This document shows positions 1 to 12,077 of a stretch of DNA of 64,000 bases, piece after piece. The stretch covers positions 520,001 through 584,000 of the forward strand of contig NC_050474.1 of assembly GCF_013373865.1 (NCBI RefSeq), given 5' to 3'. The position numbers and the translations under genes are program-made. The notes beneath the pieces were generated by a model, which saw only the letters and a list, made by a program, of their open reading frames with translations, was not told the origin of the DNA and made no database searches. Numbering within the stretch: the first letter of the stretch is position 1; the number at the start of each line of letters is the position of its first letter. This DNA comes from Monomorium pharaonis. Lineage: Eukaryota; Arthropoda; Insecta; Hymenoptera; Formicidae.

Positions 1-2193
1 CTCGCGCAAATCGTGTATTCTTTATTAGAACCTCACGTTTTTAATCCTTGAATTCAATTACTTTAAATTATCTTGACTACTCTTGTAAGATCTAAGAAAA
101 ATTCTGCAGTTTACTGATAATTACTTAAAACAATTGTAAAGAGATTAAAGAAAAAATTCTTTTTTTTTAACACGAGCGTCGATAATTAAAATACCTTAAA
201 AGATATCGAATTGATCGATCAGAAATATTTCAAGAAAAATTATTGTTTATTTAACACTTTTATTTTTTAGTATTATATATAATACTTTTTTAATGAAAAG
301 TAAACTTGAGCTAAAATTGATGAACTAAACCCGATGAAGCTTGCAACTCTATTGCCACAAGTGCATCGTCACATTATAACATTGATATACAATTCATTAT
401 TACTGATGCTAATGAGCTTCTAGATTAGTAAAGCAGTACTAATGTAGATCTGCAAGATGAATGACTCATAGTGTTGTAGGCCTACTAGATTGTACATACA
501 TTTAAAACTGACTAGTTATGGCTCGCTTATCATTCGCTGTCGCCGTTCGAATAGTTTTGATCAATCTGGCGGAACAAGTCGGTGAAACCGAACACGAGAC
601 AGCCTTATTAGTCCTTTCACCTGGTGACCTGATTTTTCACGACACGCTCCACCATCAAGCGGCTGGTGTTCAATAAGACGTGTAACGTCGGCGCGCCTAT
701 ACTAAGGTGGAACCTGTACTAAAAATACCTTGTTTCCGTTCAACAGGTGTTCGAGATAAGAGTGTCAACGTGCTCGCGAAGCAATCCGCGGCAGGTACAA
801 ATCGCGGAACCGCCTTAGACCTTATGAGCCGTTGCTACATTCTCGCGAACCGTAAAACGATGGGTCACGCAACGACGTGATCGTTTTATCTGGCACACAA
901 GTCGTAACAAGTGCCACGAAAGTACTTGTAAATTATTCCCAAGTAATTCCGCGGCGGAAGGAGACAGCGAAATTGATTCTTCGTCATTTATCGTAGCCTG
1001 TAATAAGAAATTGAATATGCATTATTCAATGCCAATGCGAGAACCTGAAACGCGGATGTACGTATGTGTGACAAATTATCTTAGGCTGCGAATTGAAATT
1101 ATAGTAATATAGCATATTACTATACAGCATTCTTGGAAAAAAAAAATTTTTAATATTATAACACAATTGCTGCATATTAAAAAAAAATGGTGAAATTTAC
1201 TTCTCTTTTTCTCCTTTTGTTAGCCCTTTAAGGTATTAATCGAGTGACGCCTTCCTCGAGTTCCTAGGAACCTTTTTTCTTCCACGGGTAGATTTTCACA
1301 CGCGATGGGCAGATAGCACAATTCTCTGTTGCTCTGCGGCATCACCGACTATCGGATCGGATTATGCGCGTTTCAAGTTTGCACACGCATACCTCATTTA
1401 CTCTCCAAGATTTACGCGAAGATACCGCATCCTGTGAAGAATCACCGAACGCTCGCGTTGCTTCGGGAAAGCGGCGGGAAATGTGTATCGAGGAAACGTG
1501 TCTTTCTCCTCGTTTTTTCTTTTTTTTTCTTTTCTTTTCCCTGTATAATTTTCTCCTTTAACGAGATTTACGATGATCGGAAAGCCCGCGACGGTGGCAC
1601 TCATCGACAGATGCGCCGCCGCGCCGCCTTGCTCCTCGCGCGCGACGTCCCGTACAAAGGAGCGCCTATGTTTCTGTACTCTGATCCGCCTCGTGAAACT
1701 CGATATCTATCACGCACGACGACAGCTTGTATGTGGGGAGCTTATAAGTATTCCAAGTGCCGTTCGCGAGCCATTATGTCATCCTCTTATATCGAGCACG
1801 TTCCTGTACAATACTCGCGCGGTTGGATACTCGGTGACAAGCTCGACCTAATAATTGTTTGCATACTAACGCGCTTAATTTGTACATTACATTAAATTTA
1901 ACAATATACATAACAATATACAATATACATCTGAGGAAAAGAAGTAGGCGATATTATTAGATTAGCACAATTATCAACGACAATTTCAACGATGTATTTT
2001 GATCTATAAAAATCCAATTAATGGTTCGAGTTTAAAATCGAACCAGATGGTTTTAAGACGAGTTGTTCGAAATCCTATAATTTGGTTCGTAAAACACGAG
2101 ACGATCCCAAATTGAAAATCCCATGATTTGTAATAAGTGATCGTAAATTTTCCACCGACCGCGAAAACTATGAATCAGTATTACGATACACGA

Positions 2194-2237
<44 letters not shown>

Positions 2238-2620
2238 AATTTTTATTAAGTTATTTTTTATTATGAGTTTAATTTTTGTGTCTGAAACATCGTTTCTCTA
2301 CATAATTAATAACGCTTTCATTCTTTGATAATTAATTTTATTTTATTGCTTTGTATAAAATCTTGAGTTTCTTATATTTTAATTTCTTTACATTACATAA
2401 TAATTGTACATTATATTATAATAATAATAAATGCAACAAACATTTTTTATTATTATAAGTTAAGTAAATTTGCGTATCACAATGAATGCGTGAGATCTGG
2501 ATTGAAAAGAAGTTCTAGGATGCTCGTAATGTTGCGCAATCTCGTATTCTCCGCGCCTCCGACTGATGAATATTTATCGCAGGACGATTCGTATTCTCAT
2601 CGCGCCTTTCTGTTTTGCAG
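1..2620. other. No gene recognised; probably intron or upstream DNA of the tetraspanin
   Basis: No convincing exon on either strand. The stretch is GC-richer at about 500-1000 and 1320-1850, where several chance ORFs overlap in different frames. None of them shows a family motif or a first transmembrane segment ending at a phase-0 donor. The first tetraspanin exon was looked for here and not found, so this stretch is most simply part of its long first intron. A CT microsatellite lies at 2196-2230. A short inverted repeat (ggttcgagttt / aaaatcgaacc) lies near 2023-2045. Confidence 0.5.
2196..2230. repeat. (CT)n microsatellite
   Basis: Uninterrupted CT dinucleotide run of about 17 units. Confidence 0.95.
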
Positions 2621-5502
2621 AACAAAACGGACGCCGATGTCATCAAGATGATCGCCTACATTCTTATCATTGCTGGTGCTCTCACATTCATTATCAGTTT
2701 CCTCGGGTATTGCGGCGCTATGTTCGAGTCCAGGTGTCTTCTCTGTGTCGTAAGTTCGTTCTGATAAAACTCGTTTCGCTCGCGATTCTATTTCGTTTAT
2801 ACATATTCTATACTTATTCTCAGAACGGTCTGACGTAAAATTATATAGAGACTTGCGGAACACGGATATACATGTAAAGATTGCTGATTGCTCATGCATT
2901 TCTTATGTGTTTTGTATCTAGAAATAGAAACGTTACGTTTTAATGCCCATGCAATAAAACTTGAGTTAATAAGTGAGCTGTTACAAAATGAGCTTCATCA
3001 TTGTTGGTACAATCAGGAAGAGAGGATATTTACCGAAAAAGATAAATCGAAAACGTAGAACAAATTTTCTCTTTCTTAAAATTATTTTCCGTTTTCGAAA
3101 AAATTGAATTTTATCCGATGCAATCTACTCATGTGTTTTTGACTTATTTTTTGTCTTATTTCTTCATTAAAATTATTGCTTTGTCGACGATGTCGGATGC
3201 GTATCAGAATGGAGTTACACAAAAGGAGGAAAAACGTTTTTTGTGATTACAGTACGGCATTCTAATCTTGTTGGTCTTAATCTTGGAGTGTGTGGTAGTC
3301 GGCCTCGCTTTTGGACTTAAAGGAGACGTGCGTATTCATATAGTTATCATATTCTCCATGTTCAAATTCTATACAGAAAAAAATTAGTATCAACAAATAT
3401 TATTTAATTAATATGTATTTTTTATAAGATTTATCTGAGAATGAAATTTACAGGTTGAGAAAGGTACGCAGGATTTCTTGAAGACGACTATCGCCAAGTA
3501 TTATACCACGGGCGATAAAACTGATACGGTGATTGTCGCGTGGGACGGTATTATGAGTAAGGTAAAGTTTCTAATTATTGTTAATGAATACCGTTAATTT
3601 TTGATAATTGATTTCGAGAGTCAGTGACGAGCGAATTAATGATATATTGATTCTTCCGGATTTTATTTATCTTGCATGTGTAAATGCTATTAATTTGCCA
3701 AGTGGTTCGCCAACTGCACTTTGGCGCTTTGTTGTAAGTGAAAGCTGGTAATATCACAGACGACAGCTATCGGTATTCGCTATTGTACCACTTTAAAGCG
3801 AAATTGCATATTACAAACGTTCGTCAGAATTTTGTTTTAAAGTGTCATGATAAATTTATAGGGAAAATAGATAGGAAAGTGGATGAATTATGAAGTAATG
3901 TTATACATACTATCTATACTAAAGTCATTGCAGTCATCGCTGAAGATCATCAGTAAAAAAAATGACTGTTTAAGAAAATATTAAAATAAAACTTTGAAAT
4001 AATAAATTGCGAACTTTAATTAAAATATTTTTAGATATAATTTTTATACAAATTTGATTAAAATATAATTTTTTGTTTAAAAATGTAATTGTGTAACGAT
4101 CATATTTTATTCCTAAAATTCGATAGTTGTGAGACATATTATGTTATATAATGCCATACGCTTTCAATAGGTATTGCGTTAAATTAAATTACTAATTTAA
4201 ATTATTCCAAAAGTCAATAATTTAATAATTTAAATATATCTTTTGCATTTGTTTATCTTCTTGGGATTACGATGACTTACAATCAGTAAATAGATAAAGA
4301 AAAATTGTACAGATTACTAAGAATAAGCAAAACAAGATATCTAATACCAATTAAAAAATCCTTAGCTTCATTGTTGTGGCGTGGAAAATTTCCGGGACTT
4401 CAGTGAGAATAGAAACTGGACTGTTGCAACTGGAAAAATGGTCCCCGATGCCTGTTGTATAAAAGAAAATAATGGTGCTTTGAAGGATTCTACGTGTCCA
4501 ATTAATCCCACCGTGTCTAACTCGTATTATCAAACGGTAAGTCTTACTTTAGCAATTCTTTTTTTATATTCAGCGTATCCTACGCTCGATCCTGCATGCT
4601 AGATGTAATTACTGTAGTACGAGCATAGGTCATACGTATGCCTATTCACGTATAACACACTTTCCCCTTGACAATTTTCTGAGCGTGACTCGACATTGGT
4701 ATTGCGTGCTCCTAATTCTCGTACATCGAATAAAGATGAAAAGAAAAACATCCATAAAGATGTATTGGAATAAGTACTACGGTTCCGTGTTATGCGTGAC
4801 AAAGAAAACGTTTATACGAGCTTCACATACGAACTTAGTTATTATTTTTAAATTGATCTTCTTAGTGATGAGATTTAATCTTTTAATTATTATTTGATCT
4901 TTTTTCGATATTACATATTTTTCACTATTTAATCTCAGATTTAAACAGTGTAATGAAAGTGAGATACTTTATATAAAATTAGTCTTTAACATCCATATTA
5001 AATACGTAAATCTATTCGAATTTTTATATACATTTCTAATCCATGCAATTTTTTTATTATTACTTTTTGTTATTTTATATAAAGATCGATTGGCGGAAAA
5101 ATTTGTAGAATTATTTGTAAAAAGAGACTTATGATGATAATTTAACATACGAAATAAAAAGTTAACAAATACTTTTATACTTTTACAATCAGTTATTAGA
5201 AATAATATTACAAAATTTTAATGATTCAAAGCATACTGAATGATTTTGTTTTGTCGCTATTATAATAAATGAACGCTATGTTAACATGTCATGTGTTAAG
5301 GATTGACGTATATGATTGCTTATTAAATTAGGGTTGCTACAAGGCCATGATGACCGCCATCGAGGAGAACGCGGCGATAGTGATCGGTGTGGCCGCTACC
5401 CTGGTCTTCGTCGAGGTCCTGGTCATTATCCTGGCGTTGTATCTAGCCTGCTGCTACTGGCGTCCACAACATGGTAGGCTCGGTGTTAAAGTCAGTTACT
5501 AA
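2621..5502 (+). CDS. Tetraspanin, 5' partial (first exon outside the window)
   Basis: Four-pass membrane organiser that gathers partner proteins in plasma or endosomal membranes. Exons: 2621-2749, 3253-3327, 3454-3561, 4366-4536, 5332-5502, all joining in phase 0 with GT-AG ends; 217 codons are visible before the TAA at 5500-5502. In order the sequence shows TM2 (AYILIIAGALTFIISFLGY), a CGAMFESRCLL cytoplasmic turn, TM3 in exon 3 (YGILILLVLILECVVVGLAF), then a large extracellular loop. The loop has the diagnostic CCG motif (LHCCGV at the start of exon 5), a PDACC motif and further Cys (STCP, GCYK). TM4 and a short Cys-rich tail (LACCYW) follow. TM1 is missing and must be in an upstream exon. 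The last exon also holds a possible donor (ATG|gtaggc, about 5473), so a different C-terminus cannot be excluded. The loop is of the CD63/Tsp42E-like 6-Cys kind; no exact orthologue is assigned. Confidence 0.9.
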
Positions 5503-8500
5503 AATTAGGATATTAAATGCGTGCGCAAAAGTAACTTACTTATTTCCGCTGAACGATTTCCTTGGTCATTAGGGACCGTCAGCTCTGTTCATTTACGGTG
5601 TAAAATATGACCTCTTTAACACTTTGCAGTTTATCGATGCGTAGAACCTTCTGGCAAGGAGTAACCTCGAGAGCAGAATGTGCTAAGCTTTCTGCCAGCA
5701 GTTCTTTTGAACGCAGTTCTTTTTCCTCTAAGGACACTTCGCGATTACCTCGACTGTGTTTGTACGTGTATGCTTAATATATACGTATGTACATATACAA
5801 TGTACCTACATATGTATACATGCATACGTATATATGTATGTATAATATATGCATATACGTACGTACATGCTTTCGTGTACTTTCTAACGCAATGGCGACG
5901 CAAGTTAAATCCGATGGCATCGTACCGCATCATGCGCTTCAGTCTCAGAACTATGACGTAACAGGGATTGAAGGGTTGCGTATCAAAAGCTATGATTTAA
6001 CGTTACACGATTGATGAAGCGGTCGTTCATCACGATGGCCCATCGCTTTCGGATTACTCGAGCCCTTCGATCGCTCGCACGTTAATTCATCATACGAATT
6101 TCAACGAAAATCGCGTTGAGCGGAAGACGTATAGAGGATTTTTCATAATCTTTGTCAACGCGAGAGCTTTAGAGTTGCATGTGCCAAATTACCACATCCG
6201 CCAATCGCGGAATCAGTTGCGTGTCGGTTGTCAAGCGCTGTATTTCGGCGCTAAAGTGCCAATGTATTAAGTATTTGCTTTCACTGAGATTATTAATACG
6301 GAATGCACGTCAGTATAGTGGACATCGCGAGCAAATCGTTCAATATTTCGACGCATGTAGAAAATCTTTTCTTCTCTAACTGTTCTGGTAACTAATAACC
6401 ATTTCTACTACTGCAGATTAACTTTAATCTCGGTTTAACCTACTTTCTCTTTTTAGTTCTGTACGTACATAAAAATATTCCTGTTTTGAGATTTTTTTCG
6501 AAATGTTAATTATTGAAATAGTTGACATTATATAAAGCGTCAAACAATAGTTATTTGCTTATATAAAGAAATTACATAGTTCTGTCAAGAAAAAAAAATT
6601 CTTATTCAATGATAATTTTGAGTTGATTATATGAAATATATTAATTTTAATTTGAAATATTAATATTTTTTAATATATAAGAATTTAAAAAATGATAAGA
6701 AGTTTAATTGAAATTAAAGTTTATTTACATTGATATAGAAATGGAAAAAAAACTTTTTCAACGTGTATGTTACGTGGACGAAAATATTTAGAGATTCTTT
6801 TTATAATTCGCGCTCATTGTTAACATAACTCGTTTCTATCCGCTCAACGCTCGCTTGAACGATCTGTGCCAACACTTGTATTTCGTTATTGTCTTGCAAC
6901 GTGGTACTAAAAAAATGCTTTCAAATTTAGACAAAATGACCAATAATGTTACATATCGTATCGAAATATTCCTCCTAACAATTTTGACGTCCAAGTTTTC
7001 GCTCGAAGAACGTGAAATGAGAGATAGCTAAATTCGCGATAATAATGTTTTAATTGTTCGTATCTCGGTTACGATCGCCCATCGGGCAGCTTGCTTTCCC
7101 AGGATTCTTGAACATTCGTTCAATCATATTTATTTGATCAGATCATAGTTATTTTCAATAACTTGTATTTTGTTAATACGAATAAAAACTGTCGCACGAT
7201 TTCCAAATCACTTCATAAACGACTGAGGTTGATCGGTAGTGAAAGTGTTGTTGAGTGCAGCACAATTTCACATTCAAATCCTCGACGGCGAGGTGAATGC
7301 CTCGTCGCGGATGCAAAAAGTTTACGAGTGTTACATACGCACGTATCCATCTGAATTGATCACAATCCATTCTATTAAAGTAGAACCTTTTCTCAATTGG
7401 AAGGCATTGACAAATGGACGTTCTTTTAGCTTGTGTAGACGTGTCGTCGAGACAGGCCTGGTGAGGTGCTGAAGTAAGGATGATGATTTTGATGGGGTTT
7501 GCTTTCAAGTAAGACGGAGGTGAAGCTGTCAATTGACAGCCGATCCCTTCCTTGTTGCCGCTTCGCGCTGCAGCATCTAGATCTATCATCTATTCTACTC
7601 TACAAGCGTTCTTTGAATTCTATTGAGGCATGGTAGCTTTGCTCTCCACCCTTGCATGGCCATGCTATTGTATATTATTTGACAGAGGCAGAGAGCCAGA
7701 TGTACGGAAGTAGAAAGAGAGAGAAAGAGAGAGAGAGAGGCCCGGTTGCATCGTCACGTTGACACCTGTAACCCGTTAACTCGTAACAGGTGTAGAATGA
7801 TTAGCGTTGGTTTATTTTGAGTAGAAGATTCTATATGTGGAATGGAATATTGTGAAACAAAGACGGTATATCTTGTGATAATGAAAATTATAAGTATGCA
7901 TTGATATGATCATTAATTGGAAAGTAATTATTTTTATTGTTTCAGTATTTATAAAGCGTCCCTCGATGAAGTGTCACTTCTTCTAAATTGTGGCCACTTT
8001 TTAGTCGATTTTTCCTTAACGAAGAATTAAATATTTATCACAATTTTTTTATCTTTGAAACAATACATTTTTAACATATTCTTATATGTCTAAAACTTTA
8101 CTAAAATATAATCTCCACTTGAAATTAACTCAAAAAAATAATTTTGTTATCCATTTTTCAAAGCGCTTTTCTTAATCTTGACATCTTTGTAAAGGAAAAA
8201 TTAGCTTAGAATTAGCAAGAAAAATATAATTCAAAGAAAGTGCATTTAGCGAGAGACACTTTGTATTAACGATGTATTAACCAATTATTAAATGCATAGA
8301 GTGATTAAAAGGAATAAAGTATGCAAATGGGGAAAAAATGTAAAGTATATAGCATAATACATTAGACGTTTAAATATGTGCAATTGTTGTTTCATGTTTA
8401 TAATTAATCTAAACGACGTTAATTATTATAATTAGACATTTTTCAAATTCTGCATATAAAGAATTTACGAATTAGTTACGAAGCAATAGCCGTGAGATTA

Positions 8501-9124
8501 CTAATAGACGAGGCCAAAACTTAGAAAACACATGAGTCACTAATTAAATTGTTTCCGAAAATAATGCATTTACGTAATTCAACTAATTACAAATTTAACA
8601 TTAAATATATGGGCGCGCAAAATTCGTTCTTCTCTATTGTAGTATGCGCTGCAATTTTTCTGAGAACGGAACGATAAATTATCAAATGTGTTTATTTGAA
8701 ATCAAACGAGTATGCAATTGGGCCTGTAAGTTTCATTTGAGCTTCAGCGTGATTTCATTTTGTTTCACGGTGTTTACTTACGGTATCCGAACAGCTATCG
8801 GCACGATAGTTATTAAACATATGTGGTAAAATTCTATTCGGAATTGTGATACGCAAGTGACACAAACATTTAACTGTTTCCTTTTTCCCTTCTCATTAGT
8901 TATAGTAGTTTAGTCAGCAATCTATTATCTCAATGTTGCAAACGCTATACGGTACCTAACAGATACATCGCAGAGATCGCAAGATAAGGTATCTTATCTC
9001 ATTCACGTTTACATATGTAAAGAACACAAAAATTATTGTAAAATGGGACGACGTACAACTTCGAGGAAAAGTCCATACACGTTCATAAGAAATCGATAAT
9101 ATGTATGTTAGTGTACTTTCAATG

Positions 9125-9128
<4 letters not shown>

Positions 9129-9175
<47 letters not shown>
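9129..9175. repeat. (AC)n microsatellite
   Basis: Uninterrupted AC run of about 23 units. The Thr/His-repeat ORFs read across it are artefacts. Confidence 0.97.
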
Positions 9176-9176
<1 letters not shown>

Positions 9177-9641
9177 CTGTATACGCAAAGTTCTGTACGT
9201 ATGCGCACCGAACACACGCTGAGGGCCAAAGCCGAAAACCAGGTAACAACCAAAAAAAAGTCAAGACTGAAAAAATTGAGAAATTAAATTGTACGCACAC
9301 TGCAACGATTTGATGCGGATCTTACGAATCGAAGATATCATTATTTCCTTAGCGAGATGCGTGTATATATATTTAGATAGAGTATATTTTTGTAGAGTTT
9401 CTGCGATACCTCGGCGCGACGTCGTACAAGTGAAACGCGAAAGAAACTATACCGATTCTTTATTCATTTCGAGAAGATCGCGAGTAAACGAGGATGATGG
9501 TGTATTTTCGCGGAATTCGATCACGCGTGTGCGTGACACATGTGCCGATTGTATCGACTAGAAATGCAAAAAAAAGATGCACAAATGATCTTACGCGTTT
9601 TCTTCCGTACCTGAACTTTTCTAGATTTAACGACGATGCCC

Positions 9642-9874
9642 CATACGGCACATGGGCTTTCCGGTTACATCGAGGCAAACTGCAGTGCAAAGTAGATGTT
9701 CCAACTCATTGCTGCATTTCTACGCAAAAGTTGCGGCAGCATTGGCACATTTCTATGTCAGTGTTGCAGCAACATATCAATTCCATACAGCACGGAACAT
9801 TTTACAACAATGTCGCAGCAACTTGACAATGTTTCTGCAATGTTGTTGAAATGTTTTATTTTTTGTGCCGTATG
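9642..9874. mobile_element. MITE-like element with 11-bp terminal inverted repeats and internal degenerate repeats
   Basis: CATACGGCACA at 9642-9652 is repeated in reverse complement (TGTGCCGTATG) at 9864-9874. Between them lie several degenerate copies of a roughly 20-25 base unit built on TTGCAGCAACATTT and its complement. No coding capacity. The ends suggest a short non-autonomous DNA element; no clear target duplication was seen. Confidence 0.55.
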
Positions 9875-10898
9875 AACGTATCAACGGTATTGCAATCTTT
9901 TCGCAATGTTTCCGCAAATCTTCCGTGCTGCATGGATACTATGCGAGTATCTTGTTTGGAGGATCTACGCCGTTAATTGTAATTGCGGACCGCGTGCTGC
10001 ACTGTGTGTGTGCGACTATCGACTCGACGAGATGATTTCGTTCGTTGTTCTCTCTCCGTGCCGGCGTGCGCGTACGTACATACGAGTTAATCGACGAATT
10101 AATCTTAATGCGGACGGTAGTTTTACGATGCTATTTTACATCGCTATTAATTGTTCATGCCGCACATTCTAGACATTTTCGTTTCCAGTGTTAACTTGTT
10201 GGTGCTGCTGTTGACGAGGCATTAAGAGCATGGAACTGTTGAGTAGTGCCTCCTAGCACGTTGAGCCCTTAGTGCTCCTGTGCCTTGCTTGCTTGAAACT
10301 CTAGCTGCTAGCCAAGCCTAGGCTAGCTGAGAAGTCGGCCGACAGAAAACCAATTCTTTGACGCTTGAGTTGACGAAACGTTTCGGGTGAAAAAAAATGA
10401 AAAAAATAAAGAGAAAAGACCGATTGGCAGTGACGTAAGAGGAGATATGGCTAGGCATTACGCGGTTTTTTCTCGAAGGAGAGCTCAGGTGCGGACCCAT
10501 CAATCTTATATATTTTACGTTGTGTATATATATGTAAGATTGATAAATATATATATCTCGCGTAGCGTATTGCAAGCGATATACGCATGTAAATATATAT
10601 ATTATGATACGAAATATCTCAAAAACGTCACTGTAAATTGCTAACGTTTCGTAGTTTTGCTAAGTGTTTGTATATTACGGGAGGTACAAGCGTTTAAAAT
10701 GATTGAGAAATGGCCCGAGACACATTGTGGCCGTGGGCGAAGGTGCACCAATTTCCTTTCCTTTCTTTTCCTTCCGCTGAAAACTGGTGAAAACTTTTTT
10801 CATATTATTTTTTTAGAATTTCTATATAAGTAGCTGTGTGGCTAGAAAAATATTTTTTATTTTTGTTTATTATTAGAATAAGATCTTGATGACTTAGG

Positions 10899-11023
10899 TC
10901 GGTATTCATAATCAAATCTAATAGTTAAGACCATCTTAAGTATTGTCTGATGTCATCAACCAATCAACTGTATTAGCATTTTAAGATACTACTTGAGACG
11001 GTCTTGAAATCAATTATAAATGC
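10899..11023. mobile_element. Short foldback (MITE-like) element, ends GGTATTCATAATC
   Basis: The left end (GGTATTCATAATC.. ..AAGACCATCTTAAGTA) pairs imperfectly with the right end read in reverse complement (GCATTTATAATTGATTTC.. ..AAGACCGTCTCAAGTA). The centre carries GATGTCATCAACCAATCAAC. Size about 125 bp, no ORF. The GGTATTCATA end type is, as I recall, common among short dispersed elements of ant genomes; that recollection is not proved here. Confidence 0.55.
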
Positions 11024-11910
11024 TTTTCTTAATTATTGTATCTTTTTAGTTAAAATAATATTATCGATTATACAATTTATTTGTTAATAAATTGTTAATT
11101 AATATTTATTTTTTAGAAATAAGGTTTTTTAAATATTGCTTGCTGTACAAATACTTTGTACACTTACCGAATGTAAATTCTAAAAAATTCTCAAATTTCT
11201 TATTGTAAGATCTTCGAAGAAAACTTGTAAAATCTAAGAAATTAAAATTTTTCTCAGAAATGTTCATAAATTTTATTTCCCTTAAAATATAAATAATTCT
11301 TAAAAACATGATATGAGAATTTTTGTCATCAGGATTTCCTTTTTATCTTCCGGCTCTTGATTATCCATAAGTTAATGCGTCGTCCACAAATAAATGTCGA
11401 TAACGCAGTAGATGTACATACGCGATACGATGATGTTACAATATTTTTGAAGACGTTTTAGATGCTTGTACTCGCAACATGGAATACTCACGCGATGTTT
11501 CGTTCATCTCTCAAAGCGGACAGTGGGACATTGAACGAGATTAACTCGTGACGCGAATCTGACGTACTTCTTGGCATATCTTTTTCCGCTGTTTTATTGC
11601 GTTCGGCAATATTTTTTGGTGGAAGCGCTTCTTATGCACTTACTAAATATAGTCTTGCACAAAGATCATTGTTTCAGTAGTACTCGGAGGAATATAATCG
11701 GAGATAATGCTAATGAGCTGATTGCTCGAGCCATTAAAAAATACATTTACTCGCAAGATTATGTTTCATTTGAAGGATTTATTGGCGAGAAAGATGAGGA
11801 ATGCTTTTATTTTCACGTAACATTCTATGTAACTGATACAAATTTTATGCTTACGTGATACATTTTGACTTCAAGCTGATATATGTTTCTAGCTTTATAA
11901 TTTTTCTTTT

Positions 11911-11920
<10 letters not shown>

Positions 11921-11941
<21 letters not shown>

Positions 11942-12077
11942 AATACATATATGTATATGTGTACCTGAGTAATTACAAAAAATTGGCGCATATAATATGT
12001 ATATATATGTATGTATATATATATATAATATGTATATGTGTATATGTATATATATATATATGTGTGTATATATATAT
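11921..12077. repeat. (AC)10 followed by TA/TG-rich low-complexity tract
   Basis: An AC run at 11921-11940 grades into TATATG/TGTATA repeats to about 12077. ORFs rich in Tyr/Ile on both strands here are artefacts of this tract. Confidence 0.9.

Noticed and set aside
517..680. ATG frame of about 53 codons (MARLSFAVAV...)
   Set aside because: Checked as a possible tetraspanin exon 1; it has no transmembrane segment of the right kind and no phase-0 donor.
1329..1895. 188-codon open frame with overlapping 60-92 codon frames on both strands
   Set aside because: Begins with TTG, overlaps other open frames in the same GC-richer DNA, and has no domain, signal peptide or splice support.
5760..5961. 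Tyr/Thr-rich frames in TACATATG repeats
   Set aside because: Low-complexity DNA, both strands open.
7173..7589. 138-codon minus-strand frame
   Set aside because: No recognisable motif, overlapped by plus-strand frames, no promoter or splice context.
9101..9313. Thr/His-repeat proteins
   Set aside because: Direct translation of the AC microsatellite.
11571..11858. 95-codon frame (..LIARAIKKYIYSQDYVSFEGFIG..)
   Set aside because: Starts at TTG, no homology recognised, isolated in a gene-poor stretch; possible but unsupported.
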